Shown piece after piece: positions 7,329 to 16,515 of a stretch of DNA of 56,868 nucleotides. A program made the translations under genes and the position numbers. The stretch is from contig CALUQN010000013.1 in assembly GCA_944322945.1 (NCBI GenBank), positions 1 to 56,868 on the forward strand, given 5' to 3'. The DNA comes from Candidatus Gastranaerophilales bacterium (lineage in GTDB: Bacteria; Cyanobacteriota; Vampirovibrionia; Gastranaerophilales; Gastranaerophilaceae). Each line of letters begins with the position of its first letter. Within the stretch, counting starts at the first letter, position 1. The notes under the pieces were generated by a model. The model had not been told where the DNA came from and did not search any database. It worked only from the letters and a program-made list of their open reading frames with translations.

Positions 7329-9050
7329 ATGAATAAACAAAACGCGGTCTATACTCTGGTAAATGAATGCCACGATTGTTACAAGTGTGTGCGGGAATGC
7401 CATGTTAAAGCTATTAAAATAGAAAACGGGCATGCTTCTGTAATTCCTGAACGCTGTATAGCTTGCGGAGCCTGTGTAAAAGCCTGCCCCGCAAATGCCA
7501 AACGCGTCAGAAGCGATATTGACAGAGCAAAAAATTTAATACTCGCTCAAAAAGATGTTTACGTTTCACTCGCCCCATCCTGGAAAGGTGTTTTTGAATA
7601 TGCGGAAGATAAAATGATTTCGCTATTGAAAGAGCTCGGGTTTAAAGGTGTTTCTGAAACCGCACTCGGTGCTCAGGAAGTTTCTATAAAAACAGCTGAT
7701 ATCTTAAACAATGCAGAAAAAGGCTTGTTTATCTCCAGCGCGTGCCCTGTTGTTGTTGATTATATAAGACTATATCAACCCCAATATGCAAAATACATCA
7801 CACCTATAGGCTCTCCTGCCATGACACACGCACGGATGCTTAAAAATACTTTCGGTGAAGATATTTCGATAGTATTTATCGGCCCCTGCATCGGCAAGAA
7901 AAACGAAGCGGCAAAAAGCCATCTGATTGATGTTGCCCTCACCTTTGAAGAATTGAAAGTCTGGATGCACGATGTAATTGATGATAGTTCGGAAGTTAAA
8001 GTAAATTCCGACAACCATTTTGTTCCGAATAATGCCTATGAGGGTGCCCTTTACCCTGTAGACGGCGGCATGAACGAAACAATCAGAAAAATTGGTATAA
8101 AAAAAGACGTTCAACTTTTGAATATTTGCGGATTGCCGACTATTGAAAAAGCTCTGGCAAATCTTGACGCAGAAAAACTTGATAAACCTCTGTTTGTTGA
8201 AACATTAGCCTGTGAAGGCGGATGCGTTGCCGGTCCTGCAATTTCAACCGATAAGGCAGGAATAAGCGTGATATCAGACGTATTAACACACGTCAAAAGC
8301 AGAGAGTTTATTCCTAAAAAGCCGGCAGTTGTTGTCGATATGGATGTAAGCCCTTCTGAGGTTACTTATAAAGAATACCCGCTTGAAGATATTTTAAAAG
8401 CCCTGAAAAAAATAGGTAAGCACAGTGTCGATGATGAACTAAACTGCGGCGGCTGCGGTTACCCAACCTGCCGTGATATGGCAGTTGCGCTTTTAAACGG
8501 GGACGCGGAAACTTCTATGTGCGTTTCTTATATGAGAAAAATTGCAATGCGAAAAGCCGCAGCCCTTGTCAGATGTATGCCGGCCGCTGTTGTTATGGTT
8601 GATAACAATTTGAATATCATTGAAGCGAACGAAAGCTTTATGAGGATGTTTACAGGTGACATGTATGAAATATTCAAAGCTCGTCCTGACGGTATGGCAG
8701 GCGCTGCTATTGAAAGAATAGTAGATTTTTCGGAGATTTTTAAAACTATTCTTAAATCTGGCAAAGATTTGCACAAAGAGCGTTATCCGAGCAATAACCG
8801 CTTGTATGACATTAGCGCTTTTACTATTGAAGAAAACGAAATCGTCGGTGCTGTTATTACTGACGTTACGCAATCGGAGACTAACCGTGAAAAAATTTCA
8901 CAGAAAGCTCATGAGGTTATCTCAAAAAATATTTCCATCGTTCAGGAAATTGCCTGCCTTTTAGGCGAACACATGGTAGAAACCGAAACGCTTTTGAGTT
9001 CTATTGCAAACGACTTTGATGACAAAGATGATGACGGAAAGAGCGAGTAA
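7329..9050 (+). CDS. Sensory-type (group C) [FeFe] hydrogenase with PAS domain, HydS-like
   Basis: The domains, in order, are a two-cluster ferredoxin module (CHDCYKCVREC and CIACGACVKACP, residues 14-60), an H-cluster domain (about 75-340), a further Fe-S module (CGGCGYPTC plus a later Cys, about 385-410) and a PAS domain (about 420-530). The H-cluster motifs are diverged: SSACP for L1, GPCIGKKNE for L2 and ETLACEGGCVAGP for L3. The usual proton-shuttle Cys of TSCCP is Ala, as in characterised HydS proteins such as that of Thermotoga maritima, which have low activity and are thought to sense H2 or redox state. The PAS domain and the phosphatase gene 6 nt downstream suggest the signal passes to that phosphatase. 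The gene has a good ribosome binding site (CAGGAG). Confidence 0.88.
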   Translation: MNKQNAVYTLVNECHDCYKCVRECHVKAIKIENGHASVIPERCIACGACVKACPANAKRVRSDIDRAKNLILAQKDVYVSLAPSWKGVFEYAEDKMISLLKELGFKGVSETALGAQEVSIKTADILNNAEKGLFISSACPVVVDYIRLYQPQYAKYITPIGSPAMTHARMLKNTFGEDISIVFIGPCIGKKNEAAKSHLIDVALTFEELKVWMHDVIDDSSEVKVNSDNHFVPNNAYEGALYPVDGGMNETIRKIGIKKDVQLLNICGLPTIEKALANLDAEKLDKPLFVETLACEGGCVAGPAISTDKAGISVISDVLTHVKSREFIPKKPAVVVDMDVSPSEVTYKEYPLEDILKALKKIGKHSVDDELNCGGCGYPTCRDMAVALLNGDAETSMCVSYMRKIAMRKAAALVRCMPAAVVMVDNNLNIIEANESFMRMFTGDMYEIFKARPDGMAGAAIERIVDFSEIFKTILKSGKDLHKERYPSNNRLYDISAFTIEENEIVGAVITDVTQSETNREKISQKAHEVISKNISIVQEIACLLGEHMVETETLLSSIANDFDDKDDDGKSE

Positions 9051-9056
9051 GTCAAA

Positions 9057-10220
9057 ATGTTTATAGACATTGATTGCAGCCAGTTAAAAAAATATAATCA
9101 AAATGCCTACGGGGATTACTTTGTTTCCAAAAGATACCCTGACGAATCGCGTTTGATTGCCGTGCTCTCTGATGGTTTAGGCAGCGGTATCAAGGCAAAC
9201 ATTCTCTCCTGCATGACAGCCACTATGCTTTTGAGATTTATTGAAAGCGAACAAATTTCAATAAGAAAAGCCGCCGAAATCATAATGAACTCTCTGCCGG
9301 TCTGTAAAGTCCGCAGAATAAGCTACTCAACATTTTCTGCAATAGACTGCTATGACGATGGATTTGCAAAGATAGTCGAAGAAGGTAACCCGCAATTTTT
9401 GTGGATTCGTAACAACGAAATTCTTGAACCTGAATACGAGTCTATTCAATCGAAAACTTTTAAAAACCGCTGTATGAAAGTCTACAAAATACGTCCCAAA
9501 CTCGGCGACAGACTGGTCTTTTGTTCGGACGGCGTTACCCAGGCAGGGCTTGGCGGCGGAAGATTAAAACTGGGGCTTAGACGTGACGGACTCATTGTGC
9601 TTGTAAAAGATAAACTCGCAGCACATCCTGATATTTCAAGCTCTGAACTTTCACAATATATTGTCCAGCAGGCAAGAAATATAGAAACAGACAGACTTCC
9701 GAAAGATGATATTTCCGCCTGCGTGTTGTATTTTAGAGAGCCGAGGGAAGCGCTGGTATTCACCGGACCTCCTTACCATCAGCAGAAAGATGCACAGTAT
9801 GCACAAATGTTTGCAAACTTTAAAGGTAAAAAAGCCATCTGCGGAGGAACTACCGCAAACCTTATATCACGTGAACTAAACCGCCCGATTACTATGGATA
9901 CAACTATCAGTATCGGAAAACTGCCGGCATGCTCATATATGGAAGGAGTTGACCTCGTCACTGAAGGCGTGCTTACACTCACTAAAACTCTTGAATATCT
10001 TGAGTCGAATGCCCCTGATGTTGACAATGCCGCCGGTAAGCTGGTAAAATTTTTGTTAGATAGTGATTGCATTAATTTCATGGTTGGTGCAAAATTAAAT
10101 CAGGCTCATTATGATCCCGCCCTGCCTATTGAAATAGAAATAAGAAAAAATATTATCAAAAAAATGGCGGACATACTTCAAACTAAATATTTCAAAAAGG
10201 TAAACGTACAATTTATTTGA
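9057..10220 (+). CDS. SpoIIE/PP2C-family serine/threonine phosphatase, hydrogenase-associated
   Basis: The N-terminal 225 residues form a SpoIIE-type PPM phosphatase with metal-binding aspartates in SDGLGSGIKA, CSDGVTQA and DDISACVL. A second region of about 150 residues starts at KKAICGGTTANLI; I recognise it as recurrent next to sensory hydrogenases but cannot name its function. The start is 6 nt after the hydrogenase stop, so translation is probably coupled. Group C hydrogenases are known to lie beside such phosphatases, which supports an H2-responsive dephosphorylation switch. No kinase or anti-sigma target is visible in the window. Confidence 0.85.
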   Translation: MFIDIDCSQLKKYNQNAYGDYFVSKRYPDESRLIAVLSDGLGSGIKANILSCMTATMLLRFIESEQISIRKAAEIIMNSLPVCKVRRISYSTFSAIDCYDDGFAKIVEEGNPQFLWIRNNEILEPEYESIQSKTFKNRCMKVYKIRPKLGDRLVFCSDGVTQAGLGGGRLKLGLRRDGLIVLVKDKLAAHPDISSSELSQYIVQQARNIETDRLPKDDISACVLYFREPREALVFTGPPYHQQKDAQYAQMFANFKGKKAICGGTTANLISRELNRPITMDTTISIGKLPACSYMEGVDLVTEGVLTLTKTLEYLESNAPDVDNAAGKLVKFLLDSDCINFMVGAKLNQAHYDPALPIEIEIRKNIIKKMADILQTKYFKKVNVQFI

Positions 10221-10246
10221 GGAAACCCTCAGGAAGGTAAGATGAT

Positions 10247-10507
10247 ATGGAAAAGAAAATTAGTGTCAAAGTTTGTTTAGGTACAACATGTTTTGTAATG
10301 GGTTCTGCAAATCTGCAGGAATTAATAGACACAGTGCCCGCAAAATACGGTGACAAAGTTGAAGTATCCGGCGTACCTTGCCTCGGTCTTTGCTCTATTG
10401 ACTGGGAATTCTCAAAAGCTCCCTATGTAAAGGTTGATGATGATGTTATCAAAGAAGCAACCGTTGAAAAAGTTTTGAAAGCTATTGATGCTAAATTGAA
10501 TAAATAA
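10247..10507 (+). CDS. Thioredoxin-like [2Fe-2S] ferredoxin, second copy
   Basis: This 86-residue paralogue of the protein at 7054-7302 keeps the four cysteines (VCLGTTCF near residue 10, and PCLGLC near residue 46). The C-terminal half is diverged and has a short insertion after the last Cys. It lies 35 nt before the group B hydrogenase and probably serves as its electron carrier or accessory. The ribosome binding site AGGAAGG precedes the start. It is part of the same operon. Confidence 0.83.
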   Translation: MEKKISVKVCLGTTCFVMGSANLQELIDTVPAKYGDKVEVSGVPCLGLCSIDWEFSKAPYVKVDDDVIKEATVEKVLKAIDAKLNK

Positions 10508-10542
10508 CACTAATAACTAAAAAACCGGAAAGTTGGAGGAAA

Positions 10543-12009
10543 ATGGCAATAAACACCCCTAAACAAACATCACATTTGAAACGTGAAATACTTGTAAGAT
10601 TAATAAAAGCATTTTTAAGCGATAATTTCCCTGAAAATGCACGCTTAATACCTTTTGATATGCGTCCGAAAGGCTGCGAAGTGCCTTACAGATGCTGTAT
10701 CCATAAAGAACGTGCAATTCTTAAAGACAGAGCCGTTGCCGGTCTTGGTATGGCCATTGAAGATGTCGAAGATTCCACGCTCCTTTCTACTCTCGCTGAA
10801 AAAGCTCTTGATAGAAAAGAACCTGAAACAAATCCTTTGACAGTACTTACAACAGCTTGTAAAGGCTGCGTTCCTGCAAGAATTTATGTTACTGATTTGT
10901 GTCAGGGCTGTGTTGCAAGACCTTGCGTTAACACCTGCAAATTTGGCGCAATAAGCGTTATTAACGGCAAATCAGTCATTGACCCTGCAAAATGCAAAAA
11001 TTGCGGAATGTGCGCGCAGGTTTGTCCTTATCAGGCAATCACTAAAATCATTGTACCTTGCGAAAATGCCTGCCCTGTCGGTGCTATAGCAAAAGATGAA
11101 GACGGTCACGCAAAAATTGATTTTGAAAAATGTATTTCTTGCGGGAAATGCGTAAGCGCATGCCCGTTCGGTGCAGTTCACGAAAAATCACAAATTATTG
11201 ATGTTCTCAGAAACATCAAAGCAGGAAAAAAAGTTGTAGCAATGCTTGCCCCTGCAATTATGGGACAATTACCTTGCACACCTGCACAACTCAGAAAAGC
11301 AATCCTTGATTTGGGATTTGCAGATGTTGTGGAAGTTGCTCAGGGCGCAGACGTTACAACAAAAACAGAAGCTGCCGAATTTGAAGAAAGACTTCTCCAT
11401 GGAGCAGAATTTATGACAACATCATGCTGTGCAGGTTACAATGAGCTGGTTGATAAGCATATTCCTGATATGAAACATTTCCGCTCTGATACTAAAACAC
11501 CGCTGTATTATACGGCTGAAATTGTTAAAAAAGCTCATCCGAATGCAGTCACAGTATTTTTCAGCCCGTGTGTAGCTAAAAGAAAAGAAGCGATGAAAAA
11601 TCCTAACGTTGATTATGTTTTGAACTATGAAGAAGTCGGCGCGTGGTTCATTGCAGTCGGTACCCAATTAGACCAGTGTGAAAGTTCGGAATTTGAAGTT
11701 CAGGCTTCTAAAGAAGGCAGAAATTATGCGGTGACAGGCGGTGTAGCAAAGGCTGTCCAAACTCTTCTGCCGGAAGATTTGCCTACTTATCCTGTTGTTA
11801 TCAACGGACTCGACAAACAATCAATACGTGATTTGAAAAAATACGCGAAAAACGGTGTTTGCGAACTGGGCAACTTAATTGAGGTTATGGCATGCCCCGG
11901 CGGCTGCTTAGGCGGTAACGCTACGGTTAACAGCTACAAAGCGGCTCTAAAACAGCTTACAGGCTACGTTGAAAGCAGCGAAACTATTAAAGAACAAATT
12001 GAACATTAG
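10543..12009 (+). CDS. Group B [FeFe] hydrogenase
   Basis: Proton-reducing or H2-oxidising iron hydrogenase of 488 residues. The N-terminal region has extra cysteines (CEVPYRCC, CKGCVPAR, CQGCVARPC), and two [4Fe-4S] motifs follow (CKNCGMCAQVCP and CISCGKCVSACP). The H-cluster domain carries TTSCCAGY (L1), SPCVAKRKE (L2) and EVMACPGGCLGGN (L3). An L1 that keeps both Cys but has Ala-Gly for Pro-Gly is characteristic of group B monomeric hydrogenases. It is the last gene of the operon and is followed by a terminator. The HydE, HydF and HydG maturases needed for the H-cluster are not in the window and must lie elsewhere. Confidence 0.93.
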   Translation: MAINTPKQTSHLKREILVRLIKAFLSDNFPENARLIPFDMRPKGCEVPYRCCIHKERAILKDRAVAGLGMAIEDVEDSTLLSTLAEKALDRKEPETNPLTVLTTACKGCVPARIYVTDLCQGCVARPCVNTCKFGAISVINGKSVIDPAKCKNCGMCAQVCPYQAITKIIVPCENACPVGAIAKDEDGHAKIDFEKCISCGKCVSACPFGAVHEKSQIIDVLRNIKAGKKVVAMLAPAIMGQLPCTPAQLRKAILDLGFADVVEVAQGADVTTKTEAAEFEERLLHGAEFMTTSCCAGYNELVDKHIPDMKHFRSDTKTPLYYTAEIVKKAHPNAVTVFFSPCVAKRKEAMKNPNVDYVLNYEEVGAWFIAVGTQLDQCESSEFEVQASKEGRNYAVTGGVAKAVQTLLPEDLPTYPVVINGLDKQSIRDLKKYAKNGVCELGNLIEVMACPGGCLGGNATVNSYKAALKQLTGYVESSETIKEQIEH

Positions 12010-12030
12010 TTCAGTTCAGAGTTAATATTG

Positions 12031-12064
12031 AAAAAGGTCGGATAAAATAAAATCCGACCTTTTT
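12031..12064 (+). terminator. Terminator of the hydrogenase operon
   Basis: A perfect 13-bp stem pairs 12031-12043 with 12052-12064 around an 8-nt loop and ends in five T. The A-run on the left side means it could also stop the converging minus-strand operon. Confidence 0.9.
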
Positions 12065-12091
12065 AATATGTGAAATTTTTGTGAGTTCTGA

Positions 12092-12637
12092 TTATTTTAT
12101 CAGAGCCTGAACTTCTTTAAAATGGGGGTGTTTGGCACCTTTCAGCCATTCAAATAAAGCAATTTCAACGCAGGATACTTTCACGCCGTTGGCTGCCATT
12201 GCTTCTATTCCTTGTTTAAACTCGTATTTAGTCCGGCTTGCGCAGGCATCTTTGATAACATAAACATCATAACCTTCTTCGACAAGTGCTGATGCCGTCT
12301 GGTGGACGCAGATGTGCGTTTCTATACCGAGAATGACAATTTGTTTTTTGCCGAACCTTTTTATTTTTTCTTTCATTCCTTCCTCTAAAAGTGCATTGAA
12401 TGAAGTTTTTTCAACTATTTCAGTATTTTCCGGCAAAACTTCTTTAAGCTGCGGAACTGTCCGCCCTAAACCTTTGGGATATTGTTCGGTTACGATTGCG
12501 GGTATCCCGAGAATTTGAGCAGCTTTGGCAACTTTTACAGCTTTTGTCACAACAATATCTTTGTCCAACGCGGCTACAAGTTTTTCCTGGATGTCAATAA
12601 TCAACAACAGAGAGTCGTTTTGTAATAATGTATTCAT
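12092..12637 (-). CDS. Isochorismatase-family cysteine hydrolase
   Basis: The 181-residue product shows the family's catalytic Asp (LLIIDIQEKL, near residue 15), Lys (VEKTSFNAL, near 80) and Cys (GIETHICVHQTA, near 112), including the usual cis-peptide region before the Cys. YcaC-like and nicotinamidase-like members share this triad. The true substrate cannot be read from the sequence. It is the last gene of a minus-strand operon that begins with the transketolase half, 12 nt after the GGDEF-like gene. The ribosome binding site is AAGGAG. Confidence 0.85.
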   Translation of the reverse strand: MNTLLQNDSLLLIIDIQEKLVAALDKDIVVTKAVKVAKAAQILGIPAIVTEQYPKGLGRTVPQLKEVLPENTEIVEKTSFNALLEEGMKEKIKRFGKKQIVILGIETHICVHQTASALVEEGYDVYVIKDACASRTKYEFKQGIEAMAANGVKVSCVEIALFEWLKGAKHPHFKEVQALIK

Positions 12638-12649
12638 TTTTTCTCCTTA

Positions 12650-13891
12650 CTAAAGTGTAGACTTAAATTCCTTTATAAATGATTCGACGATACTGACAAG
12701 AACTTTCTGGTCTATTTGGTTCAATGGCAGAGTCATTTCTTGATTTTCCGGCGTATTTAGACCTTCGTGTATTATTTGGATTAAAACTTTTGCGAGTCCG
12801 GGGTAAATTATTTTTAAAGTGCTTGTCTGATTTTCATTTTTTAGCCGGAATACACTTTTGTTATCTTCCGTATACTGTTCAATTTTTGTATTAAATAATC
12901 GTTCTTCATAGGATTTTTGGAGTCTGAAAAACACCGGAATTATTACTCGTTCAAGCTTTTTTTGATAAGTTTGGCGGAATAGTTTGAAATTTTTATTGTG
13001 GTTGTTAACAACCTCTTCCACAATCCAGTCTTCTCCGTCGGGTTCTTTTTCCTGATAGAATACAAATTCTTCATTTGTGAGTAAAGCTTCCCCAAGAGCT
13101 GAAAGCGCATCCCGCTCAATTTTTTCAAAGTCTTTATATTTAACATCACAAATTCCGGCTTTAATTTTATATTCGGAATCGTATATATCTTTAATTTTAT
13201 TCAATACAACTGCAGCACCGTGCAGGTCTGTGTTCTTTAAATAAATATAGAATTTCATTCCGTTTGCGAGGATTACGATGTCATCACTCCTGACGGAAGC
13301 CTTCAGCGCGGTTGTCATTTTGTATAGAGAAAATGTACTTTTGCCGTTTTCTTCCGGCGAAAGCGCCAGGAATATTCCGTTATTTTTTGTTCGCTCCAAC
13401 TCTTCATCAATAATCAATTCCGCATACTTATATTTGTACAAACCGGTTTCTTCATCAATTATACCGATTTTTTCCATAATATTTTTATCTCTGTTTGAAC
13501 AGACTTTGGTGATACTGTTTTTTATGCAATTGAGTAAACGCAGAAGAATTTCAAAATCATCGTCTCCTGTATAAAAATGCTCACACGCTCCCTCGTCGTA
13601 CGCAGAAAGAATAAAATCCCTGTCTTTTGTTTCTGCCGCAAGAATTATGCTTCTGTTTTTATCTTTGTCTAATTCTTTCAAATCTACTATAAGGTTTAGA
13701 GTTTTATTTTGAATTTTATGTTCGTGAACAATGATAACTTTGGATTCAATAGTTTTTGCCTGACGTGAGGCTTCTTCGTAATTAAGCGCAGTTATGCTGT
13801 CTTTTTCACGCAGCAAAACCAACTTTTCATAAAGTTTTGAAGAAAAGTCGGTTTCATCGGTTATTAAAAGTATGTTATTTTTTAAGCTCAT
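12650..13891 (-). CDS. Degenerate receiver plus GGDEF-like regulatory protein
   Basis: The first ~125 residues look like a response-regulator receiver fold (NILLITDE, VIIVHEHK, SIILAAETKDRDFILSAYDEGA), but the usual phospho-acceptor position reads HEH instead of Asp. The next ~150 residues resemble a GGDEF domain (EETGLYKYKYAELIIDEELERT, then SDDIVILANGMKFYIYLK), with ANGMKF in place of GGDEF, so diguanylate cyclase activity is unlikely. The C-terminal ~130 residues are not recognised. The start lies 6 nt after the ftsX stop with no ribosome binding site, which implies coupled translation. It may report on or modulate FtsEX, but this is only inferred from position. Confidence 0.65.
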   Translation of the reverse strand: MSLKNNILLITDETDFSSKLYEKLVLLREKDSITALNYEEASRQAKTIESKVIIVHEHKIQNKTLNLIVDLKELDKDKNRSIILAAETKDRDFILSAYDEGACEHFYTGDDDFEILLRLLNCIKNSITKVCSNRDKNIMEKIGIIDEETGLYKYKYAELIIDEELERTKNNGIFLALSPEENGKSTFSLYKMTTALKASVRSDDIVILANGMKFYIYLKNTDLHGAAVVLNKIKDIYDSEYKIKAGICDVKYKDFEKIERDALSALGEALLTNEEFVFYQEKEPDGEDWIVEEVVNNHNKNFKLFRQTYQKKLERVIIPVFFRLQKSYEERLFNTKIEQYTEDNKSVFRLKNENQTSTLKIIYPGLAKVLIQIIHEGLNTPENQEMTLPLNQIDQKVLVSIVESFIKEFKSTL

Positions 13892-13897
13892 TTAATT

Positions 13898-14806
13898 TTA
13901 CACTTGAAGATGTTTTTTAATACACAAGAAACTTCCGCCAGCGCCAAACAGAATACCCATCGCAAACATAGTTATGACAACAATATTCTGCGCAAACAAA
14001 GGCGACGGCACCATAAAGAACTGGTGCATATTTTGAAGTCCTTTTTGTACAAAATCCAGCGGCAGCAGTGCAATTACAGACCCGGAGAATCCATAAAATG
14101 CTCCCTGCATAATTAATGGGAAACGTATATACCAGTTGCTGACACCCATCAGCCGCATAATTTCAATTTCATCTTTTCTTGATTGAATAACAAGCTGAAT
14201 AGTGTTGTTGATAATCGTAATCGTCAATATTCCCATAAATATGACGACGAACACAGTGATAGTATTGACAACCTGTGTCAGCATCTCAATTTTTTTAGTA
14301 AGTTCCTGCGCGTAGCTGACGTCTTCAACAATCGTGAGTTCCCGAACTTTTTTGAATACAGGTTCAATATTTTCCGGTTTATCAACCTTTACGTGCAAAG
14401 TATCAGGGAGCGGATTTTCTATATCCGGCAGCTCCATTTCTCTTTTCAAATTTGTCCAGGATGTTTCCTTAGGGACAATTCTTACATTTTCTACGTGTTG
14501 AAATTCTTTTATACGTTTTTTTGCGGTATTAGCATTGGCGTCCGGTTTCAGGTAAACGGAGATTTCCAGAGCATTGCCCAATTCGTGAGAAAAAGCAGCA
14601 ATAGAAAGCGCTGAGCGGAAAAATGCGCCGAATATTGTTAAGATTGCCGCCATAGTTGTTATGATTACGATATTTACAATACCGGTTCTTCTTATATCAT
14701 TTAAAGTTTCTATAGAAAGTCTGTAGAGAATTCTCAATTCGCACAGCCAGTCTTTCGGAATGTGTTTTTTAACTTTTTTCTTTATCTGTAATTTTTGATT
14801 ATTCAT
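13898..14806 (-). CDS. ftsX: Cell-division ABC transporter permease FtsX
   Basis: FtsX anchors FtsE and transmits its ATPase cycle to peptidoglycan hydrolases at the septum. The 302-residue product has a cytoplasmic N-terminus, a first membrane segment (about 43-65), an extracytoplasmic loop (about 66-190) and three C-terminal membrane segments, including the conserved EIEIMRLMGVSNWYIRFP stretch before the third. Its start overlaps ftsE by 8 nt, as is usual for this pair. No partner hydrolase (an EnvC- or PcsB-like gene) is adjacent. Confidence 0.93.
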   Translation of the reverse strand: MNNQKLQIKKKVKKHIPKDWLCELRILYRLSIETLNDIRRTGIVNIVIITTMAAILTIFGAFFRSALSIAAFSHELGNALEISVYLKPDANANTAKKRIKEFQHVENVRIVPKETSWTNLKREMELPDIENPLPDTLHVKVDKPENIEPVFKKVRELTIVEDVSYAQELTKKIEMLTQVVNTITVFVVIFMGILTITIINNTIQLVIQSRKDEIEIMRLMGVSNWYIRFPLIMQGAFYGFSGSVIALLPLDFVQKGLQNMHQFFMVPSPLFAQNIVVITMFAMGILFGAGGSFLCIKKHLQV

Positions 14807-15476
14807 ACGTACCTGCTTGTATATCCCTTACGATTTCGCCTTTATCGAGTGTAATAACTCTTTTTCTAAAGTAATCTACCATAGCGTTATCGTGAGTAGA
14901 TACGATAACGGTGATTCCTCTCTGGTTAATTTGATCCAGAATTTGCATAATTTCCATAGAGTTTTTCGGGTCAAGGTTACCTGTCGGCTCGTCCGCAATC
15001 AAAAGCGGCGGGCCGTTAACAATAGCTCTTGCGATTGCAACTCGCTGCTGCTCTCCGCCGGAAAGCTCCGATGGTTTTTCGTGCATTTTATGATAAAGCC
15101 CTACTATTTTCAGCGCGCCGGTTACACGGGCGTTAATTTCGCGTGAACTTATCCCGAGAGTTCTGATAACATAGGAAACATTATCATATACAGTCTGGTT
15201 CTGCAATAATTTGTAATCCTGAAACACAATCCCCATACAGCGGCGAAGGTTCGGAACTTTGTCATTTGAAAGATTTGCAATGTTAATTCCGCCGATGGTT
15301 ACAGTGCCGCTTGTCGGACGCTCTTCATTGTACAAAAGTTTCATCAATGTAGATTTGCCGGCTCCTGATGCGCCTACAATAAAGACAAATTCCCCGGAAA
15401 GAATATCAAGATTTATATTCTTCAATGCGTAGTTGTCATTTTTGTATTTTTTGGTAACCGATCTGAATTGTATCAT
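14799..15476 (-). CDS. ftsE: Cell-division ABC transporter ATPase FtsE
   Basis: ATPase partner of FtsX, 225 residues. It has Walker [15 protein letters not shown], the Q-loop FQDYKLL, signature [14 protein letters not shown], Walker [13 protein letters not shown] and the switch His in VSTHD, so it should be a fully competent ATPase. The ribosome binding site is AAGGGAAG. It follows the transketolase half by 15 nt, so the division genes appear to be transcribed from the promoter near 16516. Confidence 0.95.
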   Translation of the reverse strand: MIQFRSVTKKYKNDNYALKNINLDILSGEFVFIVGASGAGKSTLMKLLYNEERPTSGTVTIGGINIANLSNDKVPNLRRCMGIVFQDYKLLQNQTVYDNVSYVIRTLGISSREINARVTGALKIVGLYHKMHEKPSELSGGEQQRVAIARAIVNGPPLLIADEPTGNLDPKNSMEIMQILDQINQRGITVIVSTHDNAMVDYFRKRVITLDKGEIVRDIQAGTYE

Positions 15477-15491
15477 GTTTTATACTTCCCT

Positions 15492-16460
15492 TTATTTATT
15501 ATTAATAAGTCTTTGTTTATCAATTTGTTCTTTGAGTGTTTCTGTTAATCTTGCGGAATTTAATCCGTAAAATTCGAGCAATTCTGACGTTGTGCCGCTC
15601 TGCCCGAAGGTATCGTTTATACCGACTCTGTGCACTCTGACCGGATAATTTTCAGCAAGAGTTTCGCATACTGCACTGCCAAGTCCGCCTATTATTGAAT
15701 GATTTTCAACTGTGATTACAAAATTAGTTTTCTTTGCTTCTGAGATTATAGTATCAACATCAATTGGTTTTACTACCGGAATATTTATTACCTGAACTGA
15801 ATAACCTTGTTTGTCCAGTTCTTCAGCGGCTTCCAAAACTTCAGCAAGAGTTTCGCCGTTAGTGATTACAGTAGCATCGGACCCTTGTGTTAAAATTTGA
15901 GCTTTATTAAACTCAAATTTATAATCATCACCGAATATATCACAGACATTAGTTCTGGGGAGTCTGATATAAAAAGGTCCAGGTGTTTTTGCTGCATATT
16001 CAACAGCTTGTTCACATTCCTTGCAGTCAGCAGGTACTATGACTTTCATATTAGGAATATTCCGCATCAGCGCAATATCTTCCAGTGCCTGATGGCTTGC
16101 GCCGTCTTCTCCGACAGTAATACCTCCGTGTGTTGCAACAATTTTTACATTGAAATGCGGGTAACAGACAGAATTTCTAATCTGGTCATAGGTTCTTCCA
16201 GTTGCAAATACTGCGAATGTAGATACAAACGGAATTTTCCCGACAGATGCCAGACCGGCAGCTGTTGCAATCATATCCTGTTCAGCTATCCCAGAATCAA
16301 AAAATCTGTCCGGAAACTCTTTAGCAAATATTCCGGTTTGAGTTGAGCATGCCAAATCTGAATCCATCACTACTATATTTTTATCTTCTCTCCCCAATTT
16401 AACAAGAGTTTTTCCATAAGCGGAGCGTATAGACTTCTTATCACTTTTATTTATAATCAT
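15492..16460 (-). CDS. Transketolase, C-terminal subunit
   Basis: The 322 residues cover the pyrimidine-binding and C-terminal domains of transketolase, with the catalytic Glu in SGIAEQDMIATAAGLA and the HGGITVGEDGASHQALED segment. The N-terminal thiamine-pyrophosphate domain is absent. In organisms with split transketolases the two halves normally sit side by side, but here the 290 nt upstream hold no such gene, so the partner must lie elsewhere. It is the first gene of the minus-strand ftsEX operon. Confidence 0.9.
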   Translation of the reverse strand: MIINKSDKKSIRSAYGKTLVKLGREDKNIVVMDSDLACSTQTGIFAKEFPDRFFDSGIAEQDMIATAAGLASVGKIPFVSTFAVFATGRTYDQIRNSVCYPHFNVKIVATHGGITVGEDGASHQALEDIALMRNIPNMKVIVPADCKECEQAVEYAAKTPGPFYIRLPRTNVCDIFGDDYKFEFNKAQILTQGSDATVITNGETLAEVLEAAEELDKQGYSVQVINIPVVKPIDVDTIISEAKKTNFVITVENHSIIGGLGSAVCETLAENYPVRVHRVGINDTFGQSGTTSELLEFYGLNSARLTETLKEQIDKQRLINNK

Positions 16461-16515
16461 ATTTCTCTAATCCCGTTCCAGTCTGAATTTACGACATTTA
16501 CCAGTCTACAACTTA

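Noticed and set aside
10543-12009. Nitrate reductase/NADH dehydrogenase-type ferredoxin subunit
   Set aside because: The three H-cluster motifs are intact and in order, so it is an [FeFe] hydrogenase.
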